Assembly: GCF_030019515.1 (NCBI RefSeq)
Contig: NZ_JASEEQ010000006.1
Coordinates: forward strand, 1 to 64,000
Direction of reading: 5' to 3'
Length of the DNA stretch: 64,000 nt
Source: Nocardioides sp.
GTDB taxonomy: Bacteria > Actinomycetota > Actinomycetes > Propionibacteriales > Nocardioidaceae
The notes beneath the pieces are model-generated. The model made no database searches and was not told the DNA's origin. It was given only the letters and a program-made list of their open reading frames with translations. Shown here one piece after another: positions 15,924 through 24,459 of the stretch (positions are counted from its first letter, which is position 1; each line of letters starts with the position of its first letter). Position numbers and translations under genes: made by a program.

Positions 15924-18900
15924 ATGACCAACCCTCTCTCGAGCACCCCGTCGAGCAGCCCCGCGCGCACAGCGCGCCCCTGGCGCACCGCCGCGGTCAC
16001 CACCGCGCTGGCCGTCGCCCTCACCACCGGCCTCTCCGCCGTGCTCGCACCGGTGCTCGCCCCGGTCCAGGCCGTCGCACCGGCCGGCACCCAGCCCCGG
16101 CCGATCGGCGCCCACGCCCTGTCGGTCTCCTTCGACCGCCAGTCCGCCACGATCGAGCGCGGCGCCCGGTTCCGGGTCTCCGGCGCCGTCGCGACGCTGA
16201 GCCAGACCTCGCTCACCGCGGTGCCACGGACCGGCGAGGGCGTGCCGGCCAGCTTCACCCTCGCCGTCACCGACCCCACCGGCCGGGTGCTCGGCACCCA
16301 GGACGTGACCGCCGCCGGCGACGGCACGTTCGCCACGATGGTGCCCGGCACCATCACCGACGGCCTGTCGGACGCCGACGTGCTGCGGCTGGGCCTGCGC
16401 GCCGTCGACGCGACGTACGACGACCACCGCGCCGCCGACGCGGGCGCCGGGTCCGTGGCGGTCCGCGCCGCCGCGACCGGCCTCCGGGTCGAGAACAGCT
16501 TCGTCTCCGCCGTCGGCTGGGTGAAGCCCGGCGAGACCTACCCCTCCCGCATCATCGTCAGCAACCCGACGGCCGCCCCGGTCGCCGGCGCCTCCGTCAC
16601 CGTCACGGCGCCCGCGGGCACGAGCTTCACGAACGCCAGCGGCCCGGGCACCCACCCGTTCAGCAGCGACACCGTGGCGTGGACCATCCCGTCGGTGCCG
16701 GCCGCGACCGGCACGGTGCCCGGCACCGTCACCCTGGTGCTGGAGAGCCGGGCCGACACCGTGGCCCAGGACCCGACGGTGGTCTGGCGCGACCTCTCGA
16801 CCACCGCCCGCCTCAGCGTGAGCACCGGTGCGCAGACGGTGGTCAGCCACGGCCCCAAGGTGATCCCGCCGAGCGACGCCTTCGACACCGCGCGGTACGG
16901 CGACCGCCCGTTCCCGGTCATCCCGGTGGAGTACCGCGACCGCGCCTACACCGCGGCACACACCGGCGAGCAGCTCGAGGAGGTCATCAACTCCCCCGCC
17001 AAGGCCGGCTCGACGTTCAACCTGTACCAGGAGATGTCGCTGGGCCAGCTGTTCCCCGACGGCACCGTGCCCTCGGCCGGGATCGCCACGGCCGACTTCG
17101 CCAGCTACACCCCGGGCTTCCCGTTCACCCAGCTCGACCCGACGGCCGCCAGCACCTGCCTCGGCACCACGCAGACCGACACCCCGGCCGGCACGATCCC
17201 CGCGCCCGGCACGGTCGGCGGCCCGGCGTACACCGAGCGGATCACCAACGGTGTCTACAACCTGCCCGGGACCACCGGCTACTACGGCTCCGACGGCGCC
17301 GGCTCCGCGGTGATCGGCTCGCTCACCGGCATCGCCGCGCTGGGGCAGATCGACAGCGGCTGCGGTCCCACCAGCAAGCTCGTCGTCGACTCGGCCGCGC
17401 TCGCCGACCCCGAGATCGACTACTCCGACTACGACACGGACAAGGACGGCGTGGTCGACTTCTTCATGGCGGTCTTCGCCGGCTGCGGCGGCAACGGCGC
17501 CTCCCAGCTCGGGCTGTGCAGCGACGACCCGCAGGACGCGCTGCCCTACGACAACGTCTGGCCGCACAGCTCGTCGCTGGAGTACTACTACAACGACTCG
17601 AAGACCGGGCTGCCCGGCTTCACCACCGACGACCAGCTCAAGGACCTCGAGGGCCGGCCGCTCTGGTACACCGACACGACCTACAAGGACATGACCACGA
17701 CCGACAAGGGCGACGCGCTCAAGGTCTTCGTCCGGGTCGGTCCCTACAACCTCAACCCCGAGACGGCTATCGACAAGGCGAGCGTGATCTCGCACGAGTA
17801 CGGCCACTCGCTCGGGCTGCCGGACTTCTACTCCGTCGGCGGCCGCGAGACGTACGGCGACTGGAACCTGATGGCGACGGACAAGTCGCAGAACATGGAC
17901 GCGTTCTCCCGCCAGGAGCTCGGCTGGGTCGTGCCGCAGGTGCTGAGGGCCGGCGAGACCCGGACCGTGGCCGGCTGGACCGACTCCAAGCAGGACACGG
18001 GCACGATCACGTGGCAGCGGCCGGACGGCACGCCGTACACGCTCGCCAACGGCCCGGACGGCGTCGTCCACAACTCGTTGATGTACGTCGCCCGGCTGCC
18101 CGGTCGCCAGCTGATCGACCCGGCCAAGTTCGACACCGGCGACAAGGCGACCAAGACCCACGCGTGGTTCTCGGGGTCCGGCAACGACTTCGGCTGTGCG
18201 AACGACGGCGGCGGGCACAACCTCGACGTCGCGATCCCGGGGATCAAGGACCTGCCCGCCGGCTCCACGCTGCGGCTGGACCTCAAGTCGCTGTTCGACA
18301 TCGAGTGGGACTTCGACTACGGCTTCGTGCTGACCTCCAAGGACGGTGGGAAGAGCTTCGCCTCCCACGCGTCCCTGCGCGACACCCCGACCACGACGCC
18401 GATGACGTCGAACCCGAACCAGAGCTCGTGCCAGGCGGCGTACGGCAACGGCATCACCGGCTCGAGCGGGTCCTACACCGACCCGGTCACGGTGCAGCTC
18501 GACCGCACGACCGGCAACTACCCGGACTCGGCGTTCGTGGCCGACAGCTTCGACATCTCCGACCTCGTCGGCGCGGCCACCCCCGTGCTGCGGTTCAGCT
18601 ACGCGACCGACCCGGGCCTGGCCCGGCCGGGCTGGTTCATCGACGACCTCAAGGTCACCGCGACGACCCCGAGCGGCGAGAAGGTGCTGCTGCAGACCGA
18701 CCTGGAGAAGGACGGCGGCCCGAGCGACCCGCGGATCTTCAACGGCGGCTGCCAGGCCGACAACCCGGGTCGTGACTGCACCAAGGGCTGGCAGTTCGTG
18801 AACGCCGGCGACGAGGCGGCCTTCGACCACGGCTACTACCTGGAGATGCGGGACCGCTCCGGCTTCGACCTCGACGGGCACGGGCAGATCGACCGCACCC

Positions 18901-19994
18901 CGATCGGCTTCGAGCCCGGGCTCTACCTCGCCTACACCGACGAGGCGCACGGGTACGGCAACGCGGGCACCGACTCCCCGCCGGCCCAGTCGCCGCTGGA
19001 CTCGACTCCGGAGCCGGGCAACGACACACCGAACCTGAACGACGCGGCGTTCACGGCCGCGACCGCGCGGTCGGCGTACACCGACTCGGGTGCCGGACAC
19101 ACCGACAACTACACCGACCCGTCGAACACCACGGTCGACAGCCGGTACGCCGACGTCGCGAACCCGTGGCGCTTCCAGTACGGCTGCCTGGGGTTCCAGG
19201 TGCTGTCCATGGCCGGCAACAGCAACGGACCGGCGACGTCCGACGGTGACCTGACCGGCTCGGTGAAGTTCACGATGGGCACCGGCTGCGGCGACTTCGA
19301 CTTCGGCTACACGCCGGTCCCCGCGCCGACGAACACCAAGCCGACCGCCCGGGCCGCGGCGTCGTCGACCAGGGTCGAGACCGGCGACACGGTCCGCTTC
19401 CGCGGCTCGGCCAGCACCGACACCGAGACGCCCAACGACCTGGACTACAGCTGGGACTTCGGTGACGGCGGCTCGACCAAGGACGCGGCCGGCGCCTTCG
19501 CCCGGCACACGTTCACCGAGCCCGGGACCTACGCCGTCACGCTGCTGGTCACCGACCCCGAGGGCGCCACCGACACCGACACGGTGACCGTCAAGGTCAC
19601 CAGCGACGCGGCCGGCCCCGGCCCCCAGCCGGGCACCCGGACGACGGTCAACTGCGACTCCGCCAAGGTGACCCGGCACGGCAGCTGGCGCAACGTGCGG
19701 CCCACGCGCGGCGGCAGCTACTGCGACAACGCCGGCAGGGGCACGGGCCGCGACACCATGACGCTGACCACCAAGGGTCCGCGGGCTGAGATCGTCTTCG
19801 GGCGCTCGGTCCACGGCGGCAAGGCGGCACTGTTCGTCGACGGCACCCAGGTCGGGACGATCAGCTTCCACAACAAGAACGCGAGCCCGGTGCTCGGCTA
19901 CCACAAGTTGCTGCGCGGTCTCGGCTCCGGCAGGCACCACCTGCGCCTGGTGGTGCTGAAGGGCCGGGCCTACGTCGACCGGTTCCGCTTCTAG
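15924..19994 (+). CDS. large secreted M6 (immune inhibitor A-like) metalloprotease with PKD domain
   Basis: The 1356-residue protein begins with a Sec-type signal region (basic start, then TALAVALTTGLSAVLAPVLA). After an N-terminal beta domain comes the M6 peptidase with zinc motif HEYGHSLGLPDFYS at about residue 624 and downstream QNMDAFSRQELGW. A carbohydrate-binding-like region follows, then a PKD domain around 1135-1220 (DYSWDFGDGG, HTFTEPGTYAVTLLVTD) and a C-terminal domain of about 110 residues with two Cys. No sortase signal is visible, so it is probably released or held by the C-terminal domains. The ATG at 15924 has no clear ribosome binding site. It is flanked on both sides by copies A and B of the hairpin element. 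Confidence 0.9.
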   Translation: MTNPLSSTPSSSPARTARPWRTAAVTTALAVALTTGLSAVLAPVLAPVQAVAPAGTQPRPIGAHALSVSFDRQSATIERGARFRVSGAVATLSQTSLTAVPRTGEGVPASFTLAVTDPTGRVLGTQDVTAAGDGTFATMVPGTITDGLSDADVLRLGLRAVDATYDDHRAADAGAGSVAVRAAATGLRVENSFVSAVGWVKPGETYPSRIIVSNPTAAPVAGASVTVTAPAGTSFTNASGPGTHPFSSDTVAWTIPSVPAATGTVPGTVTLVLESRADTVAQDPTVVWRDLSTTARLSVSTGAQTVVSHGPKVIPPSDAFDTARYGDRPFPVIPVEYRDRAYTAAHTGEQLEEVINSPAKAGSTFNLYQEMSLGQLFPDGTVPSAGIATADFASYTPGFPFTQLDPTAASTCLGTTQTDTPAGTIPAPGTVGGPAYTERITNGVYNLPGTTGYYGSDGAGSAVIGSLTGIAALGQIDSGCGPTSKLVVDSAALADPEIDYSDYDTDKDGVVDFFMAVFAGCGGNGASQLGLCSDDPQDALPYDNVWPHSSSLEYYYNDSKTGLPGFTTDDQLKDLEGRPLWYTDTTYKDMTTTDKGDALKVFVRVGPYNLNPETAIDKASVISHEYGHSLGLPDFYSVGGRETYGDWNLMATDKSQNMDAFSRQELGWVVPQVLRAGETRTVAGWTDSKQDTGTITWQRPDGTPYTLANGPDGVVHNSLMYVARLPGRQLIDPAKFDTGDKATKTHAWFSGSGNDFGCANDGGGHNLDVAIPGIKDLPAGSTLRLDLKSLFDIEWDFDYGFVLTSKDGGKSFASHASLRDTPTTTPMTSNPNQSSCQAAYGNGITGSSGSYTDPVTVQLDRTTGNYPDSAFVADSFDISDLVGAATPVLRFSYATDPGLARPGWFIDDLKVTATTPSGEKVLLQTDLEKDGGPSDPRIFNGGCQADNPGRDCTKGWQFVNAGDEAAFDHGYYLEMRDRSGFDLDGHGQIDRTPIGFEPGLYLAYTDEAHGYGNAGTDSPPAQSPLDSTPEPGNDTPNLNDAAFTAATARSAYTDSGAGHTDNYTDPSNTTVDSRYADVANPWRFQYGCLGFQVLSMAGNSNGPATSDGDLTGSVKFTMGTGCGDFDFGYTPVPAPTNTKPTARAAASSTRVETGDTVRFRGSASTDTETPNDLDYSWDFGDGGSTKDAAGAFARHTFTEPGTYAVTLLVTDPEGATDTDTVTVKVTSDAAGPGPQPGTRTTVNCDSAKVTRHGSWRNVRPTRGGSYCDNAGRGTGRDTMTLTTKGPRAEIVFGRSVHGGKAALFVDGTQVGTISFHNKNASPVLGYHKLLRGLGSGRHHLRLVVLKGRAYVDRFRF

Positions 19995-20016
19995 CGCTCT
20001 GCCGGGGCCCATCTCC

Positions 20017-20079
20017 CGTCGAGTGCCGCGAACTGGCTGAGATCCTCTCCCAGGACCAGCCAGCTCGCGTCGCTCGACG
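20017..20079. repeat. hairpin element, copy B: 23-base arms with a 17-base loop
   Basis: Arms 20017-20039 (CGTCGAGTGCCGCG, then AACTGGCTG) and 20057-20079 pair at 20 of 23 positions. The loop is again exactly 17 bases. It begins 23 bases after the M6 protease stop. Sequence similarity to copy A is found in both arms, not only in the ability to pair. Confidence 0.85.
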
Positions 20080-20141
20080 ACTCCTCCACAGCCACCGACA
20101 CCCGGTGAGTGGGCGACCACTGGTCGGGGCAGGGGTTGGTC

Positions 20142-21203
20142 ATGGGCCACCGCTGGGATCCGATCGCGCCACCTGTCACCGGGCTGGTGCGACCGGTGCA
20201 CGTCGACCCGACCGGGCGCCGAGGGCCGACCCGCGGTCAGGCGCGCGGCGCGAAGTGGCGCTCGGTCGGCCCCGGCCTCGTCGTGCCGGCCCACGTCGCC
20301 GACGACCTGGTCGAGCAGCGCATCCTCGAGGCGGCTTCCCGAGCAGGCCCGCGGTCGGTGGTCACGGCATGGGCCGCGCTACGGCTCCACGGCGGAGGCT
20401 TCTTCGACGGCCTCGCCCGCGACGGCCGCACCCGGCTCCCGGTCCCGATCGCGGCGAACGGTGAGCGCCTCGGCAGCGACGACGCGATCCTCGTGGTCAG
20501 GCTCACCGTGCCGCCCGACGAGGTCGTCGAGATCCACGGGATCCGGTGCGCGGTGCCCGAGCGCGCCCTGTTCGACGAGATGCGGCGGATCGGGGGCGCC
20601 CGCGAGATGGCGGTCGCCGCCGGCGCTGCGTGCGCCGGGCAGCTCACTTCGCTTCACCGGATGGCGCTCTACCGCTCGACCCGCAGGTGGTACCGGGACG
20701 TCCGGGTGGTGGGGCGCGCGCTCGACATGGCCGTCGAGGACTGCCGATCACCGCAGGAGGATCGGTTCCGGATGATCTGGGAGTACGACGCGGGCTGGGG
20801 CCGGCCCTTGCGCAACCACCCGGTCCTCGACCTCGACGGCCGCCTGGTCGCCGTTCCGGACCTGCTGGACCCGGTCCGCGGCGTGGTCGGGGAGTACGCC
20901 GGCGCCGACCATCGCGATATCGACCAGCACGAGAGCGACATCGCCCGGGAGGCGGCGCTGCGGGCAGTGGGGCTCGAGTACGTCGAGGTCGTGGGCCGCG
21001 ACCTCTACCGAGCCGATCGGGTGACCCAGCGGATGCGCGAGGCGCAGTCGCGAGCCCGCCAACTGCCGTGCCTATGGCAGCTCGGCCCGCCGCCCTCGCC
21101 GACCCTCGACGAGATCCTGGACGCCCGTGACCGATCGAGTGACGCGCGGTGGCTGGATCCGGGCTCGGATCCCAACCAGATCACGTCACTCGACGGCAGA
21201 TGA
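20142..21203 (+). CDS. DUF559-like (PD-(D/E)xK-fold) protein with winged-helix-type N-terminus
   Basis: From the ATG at 20142 (G-rich GGGGCAGGGG upstream) the protein has 353 residues; an in-frame GTG at 20109 would add 11. The N-terminal half looks like the helical/winged region often found before DUF559 domains in AbiEi-type antitoxin-like proteins (PRSVVTAWAALRLHG, then GIRCAVPERALFDEMRR). The C-terminal part has VPDLLDPVRGVVGEYAGADH and AALRAVGLEYVEVVGRDL, the arrangement of Vsr/DUF559 nuclease-like folds, though the expected Lys is not evident (EYAG in place of EYDG), so catalysis is doubtful. No toxin partner is next to it. Its last 24 codons are made of hairpin copy C. Confidence 0.6.
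   Translation: MGHRWDPIAPPVTGLVRPVHVDPTGRRGPTRGQARGAKWRSVGPGLVVPAHVADDLVEQRILEAASRAGPRSVVTAWAALRLHGGGFFDGLARDGRTRLPVPIAANGERLGSDDAILVVRLTVPPDEVVEIHGIRCAVPERALFDEMRRIGGAREMAVAAGAACAGQLTSLHRMALYRSTRRWYRDVRVVGRALDMAVEDCRSPQEDRFRMIWEYDAGWGRPLRNHPVLDLDGRLVAVPDLLDPVRGVVGEYAGADHRDIDQHESDIAREAALRAVGLEYVEVVGRDLYRADRVTQRMREAQSRARQLPCLWQLGPPPSPTLDEILDARDRSSDARWLDPGSDPNQITSLDGR
21132..21196. repeat. hairpin element, copy C, inside the 3' end of a coding sequence
   Basis: Arms 21132-21155 (containing TCGAGTGACGCG and GTGGCTG) and 21173-21196 (containing CGTCACTCGACGG) flank a 17-base loop that contains GGATCC-type self-complementarity. Pairing is imperfect (about 17 of 24). The element encodes residues from RSSDARWLDPG to SLDG of the upstream gene. 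Confidence 0.8.
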
Positions 21204-21215
21204 GCCCGTGGTGGG

Positions 21216-22862
21216 TCAGCGCCGGCCGGTCTTGAACATCCCCCGCGCGATCTCGCGCGCGGCGGTGCGCATGAAGTCCTGGAACGCGTCGGACTTCACG
21301 ACCTGCTCGACCACGTTGTCGTCCTTCGGGGGCTTCGTCGTGCTCGGCTTCGGCGGCTTCGGCGGCTTCGGGACCGGCACCGGCCGCTTCGCCGGGTCGG
21401 AGGCCGGGTCGGAGGCCGGGTCGGACGCCGGGTCGGACGCGGGGTCGGAGGCCGGCTCCGGCGCCGGCTCGGCAGCGCCCGCCTGCTCGCGGTCCTGCTT
21501 GGCGGCGCCCTGCTCGAGCCGGTCGGCGAGCATCTCGCGCGCGGACTCCCGGTCGATCACGGCCTGGTACTTCGCGGCGCGCGGGCTGGCCGCGACGGTC
21601 GCGGTGAGGACGTCCGGGTCGCACGGGTCCATCCGGGCCTGTGGCGCCCGCAGCCGGGTCCAGGCCACCGGCGTCGGTGCGCCGCGCTCGTTCATCACGG
21701 TCACCACGGCCTCGCCGATCCCGAGACCGGTGATGACCTGCCCGAGGTCGTCGTACCCGCTGGTCGGGTAGGTCGCCACGGTGGCCTTGAGCGCCTTGGC
21801 GTCGTTCGGGGTGTGCGCGCGCAGCTGGTGCTGGACCCGCGAGCCGAGCTGGGCGAGCACCGCGTCGGGCACGTCGGTCGGGCTCTGCGTCACGAAGAAC
21901 ACCCCGACCCCCTTGGACCGGATCAGACGCACGGTCTGGGCGACCTGGTCGAGGAACGCCTTGGACGCGTCGGCGAAGAGCAGGTGCGCCTCGTCGAAGA
22001 AGAACACCAGCTTCGGCTGGTCCACGTCGCCGACCTCGGGCAGGTCGTGGAACAGGTCGGCGAGCAGCCACATCAGGAACGTCGAGAAGATCGACGGCCG
22101 GTCCTGCAGCTGCGGCAGCTCGACCAGCGAGACCAGCCCGCGGCCGTCGGGGGCGAGCTGGAGCAGGTCCATGGACTCGAACTCCGGCTCCCCGAAGAAC
22201 ACGTCGCCGCCCTGGTCCTCCAGGCCGATCAGCTCACGCAGGATCACCCCGGCGGTGGCCGAGGACAGGCCGCCGAGCGCCTTCAGCTCGGCCTTGCCCT
22301 CGTCGCTGAGGAGGTGCGCGAGGACGGCACGGAGGTCGGCGAGGTCGAGGAGCGGCAGCCCGGCCCGGTCGGCGTAGTGGAAGACCAGCCCCAGGCTGGA
22401 CTCCTGGGTGTCGTTGAGGCCCAACACCTTGCTGAGCAGGGTCGGCCCGAACGCGCTCATCGTGACCCGCAGCGGCAGGCCGGACCCGACGCCGCCGATC
22501 GCGTAGAACTCCACGGGGAAGCCGGTGGCCGTCCACTGCTGCCCGACGGTCGCCGCCCGGGCGGTCAGCTTCTCGCTCGCACTGCCCGGCTGGGCCAGCC
22601 CGGACAGGTCGCCCTTGATGTCAGCGGCGAAGACCGGCACCCCCTGGGCGCTGAGCTGCTCCACGATCAGCTGGAGGGTCCGGGTCTTGCCGGTGCCGGT
22701 CGCCCCGGCCACCAGGCCGTGCCGGTTCAGCATCGCCAGCGGGATCCGGACGGGTACGTCGACCAGCTGGTCGGAAGCGAGCATCAGCGCGCCGAGCTCG
22801 AGCGCGGGCCCCTCGAAGCGGTAGCCCGCGGCCACCTGCTCGGCGATCGGCGAGGTCGTCAT
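21216..22862 (-). CDS. HerA-like ATPase (DUF853 family)
   Basis: The 548-residue protein has Walker A GATGTGKTRT and Walker B KLVFFFDEAHLLF, with the arginine-finger region around RSKGVGVFFVTQSPTD, the pattern of the FtsK/HerA superfamily branch annotated as DUF853. Family members are ring ATPases that are thought to move DNA; the cellular role is not established. No NurA-like nuclease is adjacent. A Pro/Asp-rich linker with five ASDP repeats (12-base units, about 21391-21455) precedes a conserved C-terminal helix (QDFMRTAAREIARGMFK). The ATG at 22862 starts a typical N-terminus. It converges on the DUF559-like gene with a 12-base gap. Confidence 0.88.
   Translation of the reverse strand: MTTSPIAEQVAAGYRFEGPALELGALMLASDQLVDVPVRIPLAMLNRHGLVAGATGTGKTRTLQLIVEQLSAQGVPVFAADIKGDLSGLAQPGSASEKLTARAATVGQQWTATGFPVEFYAIGGVGSGLPLRVTMSAFGPTLLSKVLGLNDTQESSLGLVFHYADRAGLPLLDLADLRAVLAHLLSDEGKAELKALGGLSSATAGVILRELIGLEDQGGDVFFGEPEFESMDLLQLAPDGRGLVSLVELPQLQDRPSIFSTFLMWLLADLFHDLPEVGDVDQPKLVFFFDEAHLLFADASKAFLDQVAQTVRLIRSKGVGVFFVTQSPTDVPDAVLAQLGSRVQHQLRAHTPNDAKALKATVATYPTSGYDDLGQVITGLGIGEAVVTVMNERGAPTPVAWTRLRAPQARMDPCDPDVLTATVAASPRAAKYQAVIDRESAREMLADRLEQGAAKQDREQAGAAEPAPEPASDPASDPASDPASDPASDPAKRPVPVPKPPKPPKPSTTKPPKDDNVVEQVVKSDAFQDFMRTAAREIARGMFKTGRR
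21391..21455 (-). repeat. 12-base tandem repeats encoding ASDP in the HerA-like gene
   Basis: About five near-identical units of GCCGGGTCGGAG/C on the plus strand encode a flexible SDPA linker on the minus strand. Such simple-sequence tracts can vary in length by slippage. Confidence 0.85.
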
Positions 22863-22920
22863 GACGGCACCCTACGGCGCCGCCACCGTCGACCCCGGCG
22901 TCCGCCCGGGGTGCCCGGGG

Positions 22921-24372
22921 TCAGCCCCGGCCGGCGGCCCACTCGAGCAGGGCGTCCCGGGCTTCCGCCTCGGACATCGGCCCGCGGTCCATCCGCAGCT
23001 CGAGGAGGTGCCGGTAGGCCTCCCCCACCTCGCGGCCCGGGCCGATCCCCAGGATCTCCATGATCTGGTTGCCGTCCAGGTCGGGGCGGATGGAGTCGAG
23101 CTCCTCCTGCTCGGAGAGCCGGGCGATCCGTTCCTCGAGGTCGTCGTAGGTGCGTCGCAACCGGTCCGCCTTGCGCTGGTTGCGCGTGGTGCAGTCGGCG
23201 CGGGTCACGACGTGCAGCCGCTCGAGCTGGTCGGCGGCGTCGCGGACGTAGCGGCGCACCGCCGAGTCGGTCCACTCGCCGGTGCCGTAGCCGTGGAAGC
23301 GCAGGTGCAGCTCGACCAGCTTGGCGACGGCGTCGGTCTCGTCGTTGGAGAAGCGCAGGGCCTTCATCCGCTTGCGGGTCATCTTGGCGCCGACCACGTC
23401 GTGGTGGTGGAACGTCACGGTCCCGTCGTCGACGAAGCGACGGGTCCGCGGCTTCCCGACGTCGTGCATGAGGGCGGCGAAGCGGGTCACGAAGTCGGGG
23501 CCACCGCCCGGCAGCCGGGGCTCGAGGTCGATCGCCTGCTCCAGGACCGTGAGCGTGTGCTCGTAGACGTCCTTGTGGCGGTGGTGCTCGTCGCGCTCCA
23601 GCGCGAGCGCCGGCAGCTCCGGGAGCACCAGGGCGGCCAGGCCGGTGTCGACCAGCAGCCGCAGCCCGACGCGCGGGTACGGCGCGCACACCAGCTTGAC
23701 CAGCTCGTCGCGGACCCGCTCCGCGGAGATGATCTCGATCCGCGCGGCCATCGCGGTCATCGCCGCGACGACCGCCGGGTCGACGCCGAACCCGAGCTGC
23801 GCGGCGAATCGCGCGGCGCGCATCATCCGCAGCGGGTCGTCGGAGAAGGAGTCCTCGGGCCGCCCCGGGGTGCGCAGCACCCGCTCGGCGAGGTCGACCA
23901 CCCCGCCGTACGGGTCCTCGAGCTCGCGCCCGGGCACCCGGACCGCCATCGCGTTCACCGTGAAGTCGCGGCGCCCGAGGTCCCCGGCCAGGCTGTCGCC
24001 GAAGTCGACGGTGGGCTTGCGCGAGTCCGGGTCGTAGGCCTCGGAGCGGTACGTCGTGATCTCGACCTGCCACTCGCCCTTGCGGCAGCCGATGGTGCCG
24101 AAGGCCCGGCCCATGTCCCAGATCGCGTCCGCCCAGCCCTTGAGCAGCGCCTCGGTCTGCTCGGGCCGCGCGGACGTCGTGAAGTCCAGGTCGTTGTGCT
24201 GGCGACCGAGCATCGCGTCGCGCACCGGTCCGCCTACCAGGGCCAGCTCGTGCCCGGCCTGCGCGAACCGCTCGCCGAGGTCGTCGATGACCGGCGCGAT
24301 CCGGTTCAGCTCCGCGGTGACAGCCCGCTGAGCGTCGGCCATGGAGAGTGGCGGGGGGACGGCGTCGGGCAC
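22921..24372 (-). CDS. cca: CCA tRNA nucleotidyltransferase (or related poly(A) polymerase family enzyme)
   Basis: The 483-residue protein adds or repairs the CCA end of tRNA. The class II nucleotidyltransferase signature is intact: ALVGGPVRDAMLGR, the metal-binding NDLDFTT, RRDFTVNAMAVR and the neck motif DPLRMMRAARFAAQLGF. An HD domain follows (RFAALMHDVGKP), as in many bacterial members. Two starts are possible: GTG at 24372 or ATG at 24342. I prefer GTG because TAGACT lies eight bases upstream on the minus strand, consistent with a leaderless mRNA, while no ribosome binding site precedes the ATG. It is divergent from the DUF6049 gene, the usual actinobacterial order next to murJ. Confidence 0.92.
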   Translation of the reverse strand: MPDAVPPPLSMADAQRAVTAELNRIAPVIDDLGERFAQAGHELALVGGPVRDAMLGRQHNDLDFTTSARPEQTEALLKGWADAIWDMGRAFGTIGCRKGEWQVEITTYRSEAYDPDSRKPTVDFGDSLAGDLGRRDFTVNAMAVRVPGRELEDPYGGVVDLAERVLRTPGRPEDSFSDDPLRMMRAARFAAQLGFGVDPAVVAAMTAMAARIEIISAERVRDELVKLVCAPYPRVGLRLLVDTGLAALVLPELPALALERDEHHRHKDVYEHTLTVLEQAIDLEPRLPGGGPDFVTRFAALMHDVGKPRTRRFVDDGTVTFHHHDVVGAKMTRKRMKALRFSNDETDAVAKLVELHLRFHGYGTGEWTDSAVRRYVRDAADQLERLHVVTRADCTTRNQRKADRLRRTYDDLEERIARLSEQEELDSIRPDLDGNQIMEILGIGPGREVGEAYRHLLELRMDRGPMSEAEARDALLEWAAGRG

Positions 24373-24380
24373 GGGGGTCG

Positions 24381-24386
24381 AGTCTA
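24381..24386 (-). promoter_or_regulatory. -10 box of a leaderless promoter for cca
   Basis: Reading leftward, TAGACT is followed by eight bases and the GTG at 24372. A mirror-image arrangement serves the divergent DUF6049 gene 60 bases away. Confidence 0.4.
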
Positions 24387-24446
24387 GTGGTTGCGGAGGG
24401 GTGGGCCGGACCGGAGCGGGGACCGGACCGGCACGACCGCCCCGGA

Positions 24447-24452
24447 TAGAGT
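24447..24452 (+). promoter_or_regulatory. -10 box of a leaderless promoter for the DUF6049-murJ operon
   Basis: TAGAGT is followed by seven bases and the GTG at 24460, which is the start that gives a proper signal peptide. No ribosome binding site is seen. Confidence 0.45.
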
Positions 24453-24459
24453 CGCTGCC

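Noticed and set aside
15924..19994. M6 protease gene as a composite mobile element bounded by hairpin copies A and B
   Set aside because: A third copy lies outside, there is no transposase, and all copies sit at gene 3' ends, so repeat dispersal is the simpler explanation.
15780..20294. A 1504-codon minus-strand frame opposite the M6 protease
   Set aside because: Antisense shadow; the plus-strand protein has a signal peptide, zinc motif and PKD domain.
21216..22862. HerA-NurA defence pair
   Set aside because: The ATPase is of the DUF853 type and no NurA, Sir2 or other effector gene lies beside it.
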